Shown: positions 1-8,310, numbered from the stretch's first letter. The stretch: 20,664 bases of DNA from an uncultured Porphyromonas sp. (GCF_902489635.1 NZ_CABUAN010000038.1:1-20664), one strand, 5' to 3'. The notes: generated by a model not told the origin, from the sequence alone. A program made the numbers and translations.

Positions 1-2246
1 GAAACCAGTTCGTTCTGTGCAGAGAGGTTACTGGTGATACCCTGACCATAAGCGAACTTGCGGCAGGCACTTATTATGTACATATAACAAGGTACAACAA
101 TCAAGGCAGTTACAACCTAAAATATACTTTTGCCCCCAACTCCACCCCCAATGACAGCGAACCAAATAACACTTATGAACAAGGTGAGTTACTGACTGAC
201 GGACAGACCGTGACAGGAAATTTGGGCTATATATATTATGGTGAAGACACTCGCGATAAAGAAGACTGGTATAAGATAGAAGTCAGTAAGAAGGGGCTTG
301 TATTACTATCCGTGAAGCCCGAATCGCTCTCCACACTTGATATTAATAGCCTTGCTCTCTACCAAAAGAATGGTGATGACCTGAAGAAGATCGCTGGAAC
401 AGGTGTTGGCAAGGCAGAACGCCAACTTACGGTAAATGATGCGGAGCCGGGAACATATTACGTAATGGTTTCATATTGGTCCGGCACGGGAGGCTATTCC
501 CTGACCTACGGCAATCCTGTACCCGCGATGGGCTCCCATATAAGCATCAGCGTCACTGGACGCAACAAGGTGAGGCTGGGTGTACCATGCCGCTACACTA
601 TGACCATCAGGAACCACTCCTGCAACAACACGGGCAGTTTCATAGTCTCCGTCTGCGGGACTGACGACATCAAAATGCTCCGCGCTGAACTCCCCACGAA
701 CAGGGGCATCCAGAAACTCTCTATGAACGACATCGGCAACGAGGGAGACCCAGTCATGTGGTTCGTTATACCCGACCTCAGCCCATATGAGAAATACTCG
801 TTCGACTTCTTCGTTGAGGGACAGGACGTGACAGAGCCCCACTTCACCACGGCGCTGGTCGTCGGTGCTATCGGCTCCGTCGTGGGGGGAGTTGTCTCCG
901 ACTACGCCTCCGACTACATCAGCGAATATGCAAGCGAGAAAATCGAGCTGAACGAGACGGAGCGCCAGCAATACGTGCAGGCCTTAGGCAAGGCCGTAGA
1001 GCAGTCCTTGGAGCAAAAGGCTAAGGACGGCGCAGTAGTGTTCACCGCCAAGAGCGTGCTAAGCACCGCTGCCGAGAAGGCGATGGAACTGTTCCCAGGT
1101 GGCTCCATCGTCACCAAAGCGGGAAAGACAATGGACATAATCAGCGCAGTAAGCACAGCACTGCGCCACAGGCTGTACTACTGGCTATACAAGGAAGTCG
1201 GCCTGATCAATGACGGCTCAAGCGTCCTTGACGGCAAGGTACCCGCCGATGGCGTAGTGGCATCGTGGGACCCGAACGAGAAGACGGGCCCGAAAGGCTA
1301 CGGGGAGGACAACTTCCTCGCCAAGCCACAGCGTATGACCTACACCATCTTCTTTGAGAACAAAAAAGAAGCTACCGCACCTGCCCACCGCATCAGAATC
1401 GAGGATACGCTCGCCGATGCGTTCGATCCCGAGACGGTTCAGTTTGGACCGACCAGCCATTCGGGCAACGGGTACTACTGGCAGATGAGCCGCGAGGGTA
1501 ATAAACTAACGTGGGACATCGAGGGCATCGAGCTCCCGCCGAACGTGAACGCACCCGAGGGCGAGGGCTACGTGAGCTTCTCCGTGTACCTGAAGGACGG
1601 CGTAAAGAATGGCGACGCCATCGAAAACAGGGCAACGGTGACCTTCGACAATAACAAGCCCATCGAAACGAACGTGTGGAGGAACGTCATCGACACCGAG
1701 GCACCCGCCACCAAGATGCTACCCGTGAGTTATGTTGCGGGCACGGACCACGTGACGGTAACATGCCAGTCGGACGACAACAAGAATGGTTCGGGCGTCA
1801 ACCGCTACCTGTTCTACGTCTCGAAGAATGGCGAGCCCTTCGCATACTTTGCGGAGACCAACGAGCCGAAGCTGGAATATCCCGTGGATAAGAGCAGGAC
1901 GGACACCTACGGATTCTACGCACTGGCGGTGGACAACGTTGGCAACACGGAGCAGACGGCTCCAGATGCGGTAATCGTCAACACCCAGACGAGCATCAGC
2001 GACATCGTGGCGGAGTGCATTTCCGTCAGCCCCAACCCGTCTGAGGGCATCTTCCGCGCCACGCTGCCTCCGAGCGTCAGTGAACTGACAGTTTACACCG
2101 CTACGGGACAGATGATTTGGAAGGCCAGTACCTCGTCCCTCACGGGTACGGTTGAAATCAACCTTACGGACCATCCCGCAGGAGTCTATCTGCTGAGGGC
2201 TGTGGTGGATGGCAAGATTAGTACGATGAAGCTGATAAAGAAATAG
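1..2246 (+). CDS. T9SS-secreted surface protein with PPC modules, 5'-truncated by window edge
   Basis: The frame is open from base 3, with no stop before 2246, so the gene begins upstream of the window. The GTG at 210 lies inside a domain and is not a start. The protein is probably exported through the type IX system and displayed on the surface; its ligand is unknown. In order: the end of one pre-peptidase C-terminal (PPC) domain (to about base 125, ending GTYYVHITRYNNQGSYNL); a second full PPC domain (about 150-520, with SEPNNTYEQ and DWYKIEV); a beta-rich domain (about 530-840); a Gly/Ala-rich helical stretch (about 850-1190); a DPNEKTGP domain of a kind common in Bacteroidota surface proteins (about 1265-1700, with YTIFFENKKEATAPA); an Ig-like segment (about 1700-1980); and a C-terminal sorting domain (about 2000-2246, with SVSPNPSEG, GVYLLRAVVDG and a basic end KLIKK). 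The first 500 bases are clearly more AT-rich than the rest. Family assignment is firm for PPC and the sorting domain, and less so for the middle. Confidence 0.88.
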   Translation, partial: NQFVLCREVTGDTLTISELAAGTYYVHITRYNNQGSYNLKYTFAPNSTPNDSEPNNTYEQGELLTDGQTVTGNLGYIYYGEDTRDKEDWYKIEVSKKGLVLLSVKPESLSTLDINSLALYQKNGDDLKKIAGTGVGKAERQLTVNDAEPGTYYVMVSYWSGTGGYSLTYGNPVPAMGSHISISVTGRNKVRLGVPCRYTMTIRNHSCNNTGSFIVSVCGTDDIKMLRAELPTNRGIQKLSMNDIGNEGDPVMWFVIPDLSPYEKYSFDFFVEGQDVTEPHFTTALVVGAIGSVVGGVVSDYASDYISEYASEKIELNETERQQYVQALGKAVEQSLEQKAKDGAVVFTAKSVLSTAAEKAMELFPGGSIVTKAGKTMDIISAVSTALRHRLYYWLYKEVGLINDGSSVLDGKVPADGVVASWDPNEKTGPKGYGEDNFLAKPQRMTYTIFFENKKEATAPAHRIRIEDTLADAFDPETVQFGPTSHSGNGYYWQMSREGNKLTWDIEGIELPPNVNAPEGEGYVSFSVYLKDGVKNGDAIENRATVTFDNNKPIETNVWRNVIDTEAPATKMLPVSYVAGTDHVTVTCQSDDNKNGSGVNRYLFYVSKNGEPFAYFAETNEPKLEYPVDKSRTDTYGFYALAVDNVGNTEQTAPDAVIVNTQTSISDIVAECISVSPNPSEGIFRATLPPSVSELTVYTATGQMIWKASTSSLTGTVEINLTDHPAGVYLLRAVVDGKISTMKLIKK

Positions 2247-2287
2247 GCGGCAGATGACGCAGTGCGGTGCCGACAGGCATTTGCTGC

Positions 2288-2632
2288 ATCGAGTAGGTCG
2301 GGAAACGAAAGTTTTCTGACCTACTTTCGTTTCCTCCCCCCTCACACCACCGCTCCTCACGTGCCGTTCGGCATACGGTGGTTTAATTCGTTTTCAAAGA
2401 GTCTCTAATCACATTTGATTTCACCTTCCGTCTTTCTTAATTTCCGCTTCCGATGGATACGTCTTTAGCTCTATGTGGACGATTGCATTGACGTTTTGAC
2501 CGTTGCCACTTGTCAGCAAAACGGACCTATAGGTCAAACTTGCAAGTCGCTATAGGGTTCGTCGGCAACTACGCCCCAGATGGACTTTCACCACAGATGT
2601 ATGACATGCTCGTCATACCCAAAAAGCGCCAC
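2288..2632 (-). mobile_element. Degenerate ORF-less group II intron remnant
   Basis: Read on the minus strand, the 3' part shows a domain V-like hairpin (2341-2385). Its lower stem is ACCACCG/CGGTGGT, its upper stem TGCC/GGCA closes a GAAC loop, and there is a two-base CG bulge. GTGTGAG and a long domain VI-like hairpin follow (2301-2334), and the element ends CCTACTCGAT at 2288, as many bacterial group II introns do. The 5' part starts near GTGGCGC at 2632. It has a short stem GTATGAC/GTCATAC and a GGTGAAAGTCC segment like the first domain of such introns. There is no room for a reverse transcriptase, and 345 nt is shorter than a full ribozyme. Domain V has GAGGAG where I expect a single A next to the bulge, which should prevent splicing. 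Boundaries are estimates. It fills the gap between two convergent genes. Confidence 0.6.
2301..2334. other. Long hairpin with a competing alternative helix
   Basis: GGAAACGAAAGT at 2301-2312 pairs perfectly with ACTTTCGTTTCC at 2323-2334 around a 10-base loop. An alternative helix pairs AGTAGGTC at 2292-2299 with GACCTACT at 2318-2325, and the two cannot form together. The first probably derives from domain VI of the intron remnant. On the plus strand it lies 54 bases after the stop of the PPC protein and could slow or end transcription, but no T-run follows. Confidence 0.5.
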
Positions 2633-2665
2633 CCCTGAGCAAACTCAAGAGTGACGCATGTGGAG

Positions 2666-2682
2666 GAGACTGTGTCAGTCTC
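2666..2682. other. Small hairpin downstream of threonine dehydrogenase gene
   Basis: GAGACT and AGTCTC pair around a five-base loop, 20 bases past the stop of the minus-strand gene ending at 2703. There is no T-run after it in the minus direction, so it is only a possible terminator. Confidence 0.3.
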
Positions 2683-2702
2683 TAGGGATCTGTTCGGATG
2701 GC

Positions 2703-3659
2703 TTACTTGCCGTAGCGAGCGCGTAGCACCTGGATCATATCCTGACTCATGGTGTCGAGGTCGTAGTGTGGCTGCCAGTCCCACTCACGGCGAGCGCAGC
2801 TGTCGTCGAGCGAGTTAGGCCACGACTCAGCGATAGCCTGGCGCAGGGGATCGACGTCGTAGCTCATCTCAAAGTCGGGGATGATGCGCTTGACAGCGGC
2901 TGCGATCTGGCTAGGCTCGAAGCTCATCGAGGCAATGTTGAAGGAGTTGCGATGTACCAGTCTCGTAGGATCGGCCTCCATGAGCTGCACCATAGCGTGC
3001 AGTGCGTCTGGCATATACATCATATCCATATAGGTACCCTCCTTGATGGGGCAGACGAACTTGCCCTCCTTGACGGCTGCGTAGTAGATCTCTACGGCAT
3101 AGTCCGTGGTGCCACCGCCGGGTAGCGTCACATTGGAGATAAGCCCAGGGAAGCGCACCGAGCGGGTGTCTACGCCAAAGCGCTTGTGATAGTAGTCGCT
3201 GAGTAGCTCACCAGCCACCTTGGTCACGCCGTACATAGTCTTAGGGCGCTGGATCGTGTCCTGAGGAGTCTTGTCCTTGGGCGTATTATCGCCAAAGGCT
3301 CCGATAGAGCTGGGGGTAAAGACGGCACAACCCTTCTCACGAGCTATCTCTAGGACGTTAAAGAGTCCACCTAGTCCGATGTGCCATGCGAGCTGAGGCT
3401 TGGCCTCTGCCGTAGCACTTAGGAGAGCTGCTAGGTTATAGATGGTATCGATCTTGTACTTGTCGACGATGGCTGCTATCTGAGCTGAGTCGGTGATGTC
3501 GGCAAGCTCTGCGGGACCGCTCTCGAGGAGCTCGCCCTTAGGAGGCATTGCAGCGATGTAACCGGCTACGACTGAACCATTCTGGTACTCACGACGTAGT
3601 TTCATTGTCAGCTCGGAACCTATCTGACCGGTCGAGCCAATGATCAATATATTCTTCAT
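2703..3659 (-). CDS. L-threonine 3-dehydrogenase, short-chain (SDR/epimerase-like) type
   Basis: A 318-residue cytoplasmic NAD-dependent enzyme expected to oxidise L-threonine to 2-amino-3-ketobutyrate. The extended SDR layout is clear: nucleotide-binding G8-x2-G11-x2-G14 in GSTGQIG, YNLAALLS at 74-81, serines 117-118 (TPSSIGAFG), and the catalytic pair Y143/K147 in YGVTK. The C-terminal half, with VRFPGLIS, YMDMMYMPDALHAMVQLM and SFNIASMSFEP, matches the UDP-galactose-epimerase-like threonine dehydrogenases known from Flavobacterium and animals rather than true sugar epimerases. Length fits that family (about 310-320). The usual partner gene kbl, for the CoA ligase that cleaves the product, is not adjacent. 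A TACCTTTG -7 box lies 32 bases upstream of the start. An alternative reading is another sugar-nucleotide epimerase, which I consider unlikely. Confidence 0.85.
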   Translation of the reverse strand: MKNILIIGSTGQIGSELTMKLRREYQNGSVVAGYIAAMPPKGELLESGPAELADITDSAQIAAIVDKYKIDTIYNLAALLSATAEAKPQLAWHIGLGGLFNVLEIAREKGCAVFTPSSIGAFGDNTPKDKTPQDTIQRPKTMYGVTKVAGELLSDYYHKRFGVDTRSVRFPGLISNVTLPGGGTTDYAVEIYYAAVKEGKFVCPIKEGTYMDMMYMPDALHAMVQLMEADPTRLVHRNSFNIASMSFEPSQIAAAVKRIIPDFEMSYDVDPLRQAIAESWPNSLDDSCARREWDWQPHYDLDTMSQDMIQVLRARYGK

Positions 3660-3690
3660 GTCTTTATATAGTTGAGCTTGTTTTGCTGTG

Positions 3691-3698
3691 CAAAGGTA
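3691..3698 (-). promoter_or_regulatory. -7 box TACCTTTG upstream of threonine dehydrogenase gene
   Basis: Minus-strand TACCTTTG fits the Bacteroidota sigma factor -7 consensus TAnnTTTG and lies 32 bases before the ATG at 3659. The position 19 bases further upstream shows no good TTTG -33 box, so the call rests on the -7 box and on the same octamer recurring before other genes here. Confidence 0.5.
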
Positions 3699-3723
3699 CC
3701 TAAAATGAGATGATTAAGAGCTT

Positions 3724-4383
3724 TTAGTCTGTGATCAAATTACGGCGACGCTTGCGCCGAACATGCTTGACGATGTAGATCGTCAGCAACAGTAGCACGA
3801 TCGCCAGTATGGAGTAGCCGATGATGTGGCTGTACTCGCTCGCCTTAGCGACCACCTGCTCCTTCGTCTCGATGCCTGGAACGCGCGAGAGGAGCACGCC
3901 GATGAGCGCGAGGATCGCATTCCAAGCACCAGCTCCCAGAGCCGTGTAGCCCACAAAGGTGCCTAGTGGCATGCGGGCTAAACCAGCGGGAATGGAGATG
4001 AGCTGACGAATGGCTGGCACCAGACGGCCTACAAAAGTGGAGATAGCTCCCTTGCGAACGAAGTATTCGTTGGCGCGGTCAAGCTTCTCGGGACTCAGCA
4101 GGAGCATACGCCCCACTCTACTGCCAGCAAAGCGGTAGACGATAGGACGCCCCAGCCACATGGCTAAGTAATAGTTGATGAGCGCCCCCACGATCGCTCC
4201 ACAAGTAGCAAAGAAGAGCACACCGACGACACTCATCTGCCCATCTGCGGCGGCTAGAAAGGCTGCGGGTGGCACGATCACCTCACTAGGAAAGGGGATA
4301 AACGAACTCTCGATGGTCATCAAGAGGAAGACCGTCCAGTAGTTTAGGTGTTCGAAGAACCAGAGTGTCAGCTGTTCCAGCAT
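3724..4383 (-). CDS. DedA family inner-membrane protein
   Basis: A 219-residue multi-pass membrane protein of the DedA/SNARE-associated (VTT domain) family. Members are linked to lipid carrier translocation, membrane homeostasis and resistance to cationic stress; the substrate of this one cannot be told. Seen here: hydrophobic segments at about 13-30, 50-75, 140-165 and 188-206; the re-entrant region with E25 and PFPSEVIVPPAAF at 31-43; and the family signature GRLVPAIRQLISIPAG at 119-134, with its conserved arginines R120 and R126. The tail is strongly basic (RRKRRR at 209-214) and probably cytoplasmic. It starts 22 bases after the glnS stop, so the two are probably co-transcribed, with glnS first. 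Length is normal for the family. Confidence 0.92.
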   Translation of the reverse strand: MLEQLTLWFFEHLNYWTVFLLMTIESSFIPFPSEVIVPPAAFLAAADGQMSVVGVLFFATCGAIVGALINYYLAMWLGRPIVYRFAGSRVGRMLLLSPEKLDRANEYFVRKGAISTFVGRLVPAIRQLISIPAGLARMPLGTFVGYTALGAGAWNAILALIGVLLSRVPGIETKEQVVAKASEYSHIIGYSILAIVLLLLTIYIVKHVRRKRRRNLITD

Positions 4384-4405
4384 ACTTTTCTAAGGGGAAA
4401 GCTCT

Positions 4406-6103
4406 CTAGCGACGCTCTTTGAGTGATACGGTGCGGTTGAAGACCAGCGCATCGGGACGGCTGTCGGGATCGACCGTAAAGTAGCCGACTCTCTGGAACT
4501 GCAAGTGGTCTCCCACCTGAGCGTCTCGTAGGCACTCCTCGACAAAGGCGTGCTGCACGATGAGCGAGTCGGGGTTGAGGTGATCCTTGAGCTCCTCAGC
4601 AGGTACCCCCGAGGGGTCTTCCTCTAGGAAGAGTCGGTCGTAGAGACGTACCTCAGCATCTAGCGCGTATGCTGTAGAGACCCAGTGTATGGTAGCCTTG
4701 ACCTTGCGGTTGCTGCCCTCCATGCCTGTCTTGCTGTCTAGGTAAACTTCGGCAAGGACGGCCGTCACATTGCCCTCAGCATCTTTTTCGCAGCCAGTAC
4801 ACTTGATGATGTAGCCACCACGTAGGCGCACGTCCAAGCCTCCAGGAGTCAGGCGGTAATACTTCTTCGAAGCCTCCTCCATAAAGTCGCTCCGATCGAT
4901 CCAGAGCTCACGCGTAAGGTGCTGGATATGCGTACCCTCCGATAGATCTTCCGGGTTATTGACCATCTCTAGCGCTTCGTCGTGACCTTCTGGTAGATTG
5001 GTCAGAATGAGCTTGACAGGGTCTAGGACTGCGGAGACACGTGCAGCGTGCTTGTTGAGATCGTTGCGCACGGCATGCTCTAGGAGCGAGAGATCAATCG
5101 TACCCTCATAGCGGGTGTAGCCAATCATGCTGACGAAGTCACGGATCGACTGTGGCGTGTAGCCCCTACGACGCAAACCGCAGAGGGTCGGCATGCGGGG
5201 GTCGTCCCAGCCAGTGACTAGTCCCTGCTGCACGAGGCTGAGGAGCTTGCGCTTGCTCATCATCGTGTAGGTGAGGTTGAGGCGGTTGAACTCAAACTGA
5301 TAGGGTCTGTAAGTAGTGCCCTCGGGCATCAGGAGCTCCACAAGATAGTTGTACAGCGGACGATGCGGTACGAACTCCAAGGTACAGATCGAATGGGTCA
5401 CACCCTCGAAGTAATCGCTCTGTCCATGCGCGAAGTCGTACATAGGATAGACCTGCCACTCTGTACCAGTGCGGTGATGCGGACGCTTGATGATGCGGTA
5501 GATGATCGGGTCGCGGAAGTGCATATCGTCCGAAGCCATGTCGATCTTAGCACGGAGCGTCATAGCACCCTCGGGGAATTCACCCGCATTCATACGGTGG
5601 AAGAGGTCCAAGCTCTCCTCAGCAGGACGATCACGGTAAGGGCTATTGATACCAGGGGTCGTGGGCGTACCCTTCTGCTGAGCAATCTCCTCAGCACTCT
5701 GCTCATCGACGTAAGCATGCCCCGTCATGATAAGACGCTCGGCAAAGGCATAAAGCTGTGGGAAGTAGTCCGAAGCGTAGCACTCCTTACCCCACTCGAA
5801 GCCAAGCCAGTGGATGTCCTCACGGATAGCGTCTACGTACTCCACATCCTCTTTGATCGGATTGGTATCGTCGAAGCGTAGATTGCACACGCCCCCATAC
5901 TTCTGCGCGATGCCAAAGTCGATGCAGATAGCCTTAGCGTGACCTATATGTAGGTAGCCATTTGGCTCTGGTGGGAAGCGTGTCTGCACACGTCCATCGT
6001 ACTTACCGCTCTGGATGTCCGCTACGACAACCTGCTCTATAAAGTTTAGTCCCGTGCTCTCTGCGCCATTGCTTGCAGCATCCTCTAGTGGAGTCTTATT
6101 CAT
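4406..6103 (-). CDS. glnS: Glutaminyl-tRNA synthetase
   Basis: A 565-residue class I aminoacyl-tRNA synthetase that charges tRNA-Gln directly with glutamine in the cytoplasm. The N-terminal catalytic core has PPEPNGYLHIGH at 44-55, containing the HIGH motif (52-55), then RFDDTNP at 76-82. Recognition elements YPMYDFAHGQSD (219-230) and THSICTLEFVPHRPLY (236-251) follow. The second signature is the KMSKS variant MSKRK at 282-286, typical of GlnRS. The final 220 residues form the two anticodon-binding beta barrels, ending in a PDALVFNRTVSLKERR tail. Length matches the E. coli enzyme (about 554). GlnRS and GluRS are related, but the MSKRK form and HGQSD block favour Gln. A TACCTTTG -7 box sits 66 bases upstream, overlapping the gap before the previous gene's stop. 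Confidence 0.97.
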   Translation of the reverse strand: MNKTPLEDAASNGAESTGLNFIEQVVVADIQSGKYDGRVQTRFPPEPNGYLHIGHAKAICIDFGIAQKYGGVCNLRFDDTNPIKEDVEYVDAIREDIHWLGFEWGKECYASDYFPQLYAFAERLIMTGHAYVDEQSAEEIAQQKGTPTTPGINSPYRDRPAEESLDLFHRMNAGEFPEGAMTLRAKIDMASDDMHFRDPIIYRIIKRPHHRTGTEWQVYPMYDFAHGQSDYFEGVTHSICTLEFVPHRPLYNYLVELLMPEGTTYRPYQFEFNRLNLTYTMMSKRKLLSLVQQGLVTGWDDPRMPTLCGLRRRGYTPQSIRDFVSMIGYTRYEGTIDLSLLEHAVRNDLNKHAARVSAVLDPVKLILTNLPEGHDEALEMVNNPEDLSEGTHIQHLTRELWIDRSDFMEEASKKYYRLTPGGLDVRLRGGYIIKCTGCEKDAEGNVTAVLAEVYLDSKTGMEGSNRKVKATIHWVSTAYALDAEVRLYDRLFLEEDPSGVPAEELKDHLNPDSLIVQHAFVEECLRDAQVGDHLQFQRVGYFTVDPDSRPDALVFNRTVSLKERR

Positions 6104-6169
6104 TGCGTCTATATCTTATCGGAGGTCCTTGTGCCGTGAGGCAGCCTCCCTCGGTTATCTATTTGGATA

Positions 6170-6177
6170 CAAAGGTA
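6170..6177 (-). promoter_or_regulatory. -7 box TACCTTTG upstream of glnS
   Basis: Minus-strand TACCTTTG, preceded by a T-rich spacer, lies 66 bases before the glnS ATG. It suggests glnS has its own promoter although the upstream gene runs in the same direction and ends at 6193. No strong -33 box was found. Confidence 0.5.
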
Positions 6178-6192
6178 GATAAAAAAAGCACG

Positions 6193-6828
6193 CTACTCGA
6201 CGTTGCTGGGGATGCGACCGGCTAAGGTGAGGCTAAAGCCATAGCGATAGCGGTGAGCACCATCGCTCTTGCGGATCATCTCTTGCGTCTGCTCCCACTG
6301 CTTGACCCAGAGAGGACGTACCTCTTCGCACTCCTCCTCGCTACCCTCGTGGGGCATCTCGACTAGGGCAACCTCTACCTGCTCTTCGGGAGCTATCTCC
6401 GTCTGTAGGATGTAATGTATCAAGCTCATAGCGAGCATGTCGAGCCACAGTTCGCGTGGCACCTCCACGGGCAAGCCCTCGAGCCTTTGATCCAAGCTGG
6501 GGTCTGTCACAATGAGTGTCAGGTAGCCCTCACGCACCTCCTCTACGGGTATACCCATAGGGTACTGCAGCGACACCTCCATGTGAAAGTTTTCGTCTGC
6601 CACCAGCTCGGCAAGGCGTAGCGAGAGAGCGTCAAAGAGTGCGTCAGCCTGACTATTTGTATAGAGGAGCTGTGGGTAAGCCCCCTCGAAGGGCAGCTGC
6701 TCGTAGAGCGTGCGCCACGGGTAATAAGGGAGGAAGTGCCCCACGGGAGCCGTGGGCATATAGATATTGTGTGAACCAAAGTGATGTGGCTCCGCTAGCT
6801 CTTCGACTATCTTCGTCTGATCTGTCAT
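6193..6828 (-). CDS. Unrecognised acidic cytoplasmic protein
   Basis: I do not recognise this 211-residue protein. It has no signal peptide and no membrane segment, so it is probably cytoplasmic. Visible traits: a Pro/Tyr-rich block (MPTAPVGHFLPYYPWRTL at about 24-41), a mixed helix/strand centre (about 55-110), and a strongly acidic stretch (about 140-170, many Glu, including GSEEECEEVRP). The C-terminus RYGFSLTLAGRIPSNVE reads like a beta strand pair. It starts 15 bases after the stop of the tRNA nucleotidyltransferase gene, so the two are very likely co-transcribed, which hints at a job near tRNA or growth but proves nothing. Base and codon use resemble the neighbours, and there is no sign of recent transfer. 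The reading frame is intact and long, and I believe it is real. Confidence 0.75.
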   Translation of the reverse strand: MTDQTKIVEELAEPHHFGSHNIYMPTAPVGHFLPYYPWRTLYEQLPFEGAYPQLLYTNSQADALFDALSLRLAELVADENFHMEVSLQYPMGIPVEEVREGYLTLIVTDPSLDQRLEGLPVEVPRELWLDMLAMSLIHYILQTEIAPEEQVEVALVEMPHEGSEEECEEVRPLWVKQWEQTQEMIRKSDGAHRYRYGFSLTLAGRIPSNVE

Positions 6829-6843
6829 AGTTCTGTCTTTCTT

Positions 6844-8310
6844 TCAGTCATTAGTCGGTTGTGCGGCCTCACCCTCTTGTGGCTTGAGTCCACGCTCGGC
6901 AGCCTCTTTGAGCAGTAGCTCACGAGCTGGCTCATATTCGTTGGGTATCTCACCATCGAGGATCGCGTTCTTGATCCGCTCCTTGAGTGTCCCCACGATC
7001 TGCGAGGGCGGGAGCCCAAAGAGACGCATGATCTCGTCACCATCGATCGGAGGCGCGAAGTTGCGAATGCGATCCTTCTCCTCCACCTCTTGGAGCTTGC
7101 GTCGTATCAGCTGATAGTTGTCTAGGACCTGCTGTACACGCTTGGGGTTCTTGCTCGTCACGTCGCTCTCCACCAGCGTCATCAAGTCCTCTATATCATC
7201 GCCCGCGTCAAAGAGCAGACGACGTATCGCCGAGTCGGTCACACCCTCATCGACGAGCGACGAGGGGCGCATGTGCAGGTCAACCAACTTGGCAACATAC
7301 TGCATGTGACTGTCCAGCGGGAGCTTGAGGCGGCGAAACATGCGTGGCACCATCTTAGCTCCTATATAGTTATGGTTGTGAAAGGTCCATCCCAGCTGCG
7401 CATCCCAGCGCTTGGTCTTAGGCTTCGCAATGTCGTGTAGCAGAGCTGCCCAGCGAAGGTAGAGGTTGTCACTCTTTGCGGCCAACTGGTCGACCACTTG
7501 ATAGGTATGCGCTAGATTGTCCTTGTGCCCTACCCCAACGACCGTCTCGGTGCCTCGCAGTAGCTGCACCTCTGGGAGGATGAGCTCCAGTAGGCCCGTC
7601 TGCTCCATCAGGGATAGCCCCACACTAGGACGCGGCGAGAGCATAATCTTGTTTAGCTCCACGATGATACGCTCCGCTGAAACAATCTTAATGCGCTCTC
7701 GAAGCTTCACAATAGCGTCAAAGACCGCTTCATCGATGAAGAAGCCCAGCTGCGAGGCAAAGCGCACGGCACGCATCATACGCAGCGGATCATCATCGAA
7801 GGTGACCTGCGGATCGACCGGCGTGCGGATCATATAGTCCTGCAGATCCTCCAGTCCGTAGAAGGGGTCTACCAGCTCGCCATAGGTGCGTTCGTTGAGC
7901 GAGATAGCCATCGCATTGATCGTAAAGTCTCGTCGCTCCTGATCATCTTCGAGCGTGCCATCCTCGACGATCGGCTTGCGACTATCCCGCTGGTAGCTCT
8001 CACGACGCGCTCCGACGAACTCCACCTCCACGCCCTTGTAGCGTAACTGCGCCGTACCAAAGTTCGCAAAGACATGCACCTGGCACTTCGGCCCTATCTC
8101 CTGCGCTACCGCTTTAGCTAAGGCTATCCCACTACCGACGCAGACGATGTCTACATCGTCGCTAGGACGCTGTAAGAAAAGGTCACGAACCCATCCACCG
8201 ACCACATAGGTCTCCAGATCGAGCGTATCAGCCACACGCCCCACCAGCGCAAAAATCGGATGGCGCAGGTATGGGCTGTAGTCAGCGTAAGGGTCAAAGG
8301 GTATCGACAT
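6844..8310 (-). CDS. cca: CCA-adding tRNA nucleotidyltransferase with HD domain
   Basis: A 488-residue class II nucleotidyltransferase/poly(A) polymerase-family enzyme, expected to add or repair the 3' CCA end of tRNA in the cytoplasm. The head shows GGWVRD at 38-43 and the metal-binding pair D52/D54 in DVDIV. It continues with RRDFTINAMA (126-135) and DDDPLRMMRAVRFASQLG (172-189), the latter being the tRNA nucleotidyltransferase signature. A C-terminal HD phosphohydrolase domain follows, with H268 and H292-D293 (LHDIAKPKT). Such HD-bearing Cca proteins can also remove 2',3'-cyclic phosphates. The very C-terminus (about 435-488) is helical and charged. Poly(A) polymerase cannot be fully excluded from sequence alone, but Bacteroidota proteins of this type are CCA enzymes. 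A TACCTTTG box lies 66 bases upstream, divergent from the RRM gene promoter. Confidence 0.92.
   Translation of the reverse strand: MSIPFDPYADYSPYLRHPIFALVGRVADTLDLETYVVGGWVRDLFLQRPSDDVDIVCVGSGIALAKAVAQEIGPKCQVHVFANFGTAQLRYKGVEVEFVGARRESYQRDSRKPIVEDGTLEDDQERRDFTINAMAISLNERTYGELVDPFYGLEDLQDYMIRTPVDPQVTFDDDPLRMMRAVRFASQLGFFIDEAVFDAIVKLRERIKIVSAERIIVELNKIMLSPRPSVGLSLMEQTGLLELILPEVQLLRGTETVVGVGHKDNLAHTYQVVDQLAAKSDNLYLRWAALLHDIAKPKTKRWDAQLGWTFHNHNYIGAKMVPRMFRRLKLPLDSHMQYVAKLVDLHMRPSSLVDEGVTDSAIRRLLFDAGDDIEDLMTLVESDVTSKNPKRVQQVLDNYQLIRRKLQEVEEKDRIRNFAPPIDGDEIMRLFGLPPSQIVGTLKERIKNAILDGEIPNEYEPARELLLKEAAERGLKPQEGEAAQPTND

Noticed and set aside
210..2246. GTG at 210 as the start of the PPC protein
   Set aside because: The same frame is open back to base 3 and encodes recognisable PPC sequence, so the true start lies outside the window.
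1719..2360. A 213-codon minus-strand open frame
   Set aside because: It overlaps the coding 3' end of the PPC protein and the intron remnant, and its composition is low-quality Arg/Val/Cys-rich shadow sequence.
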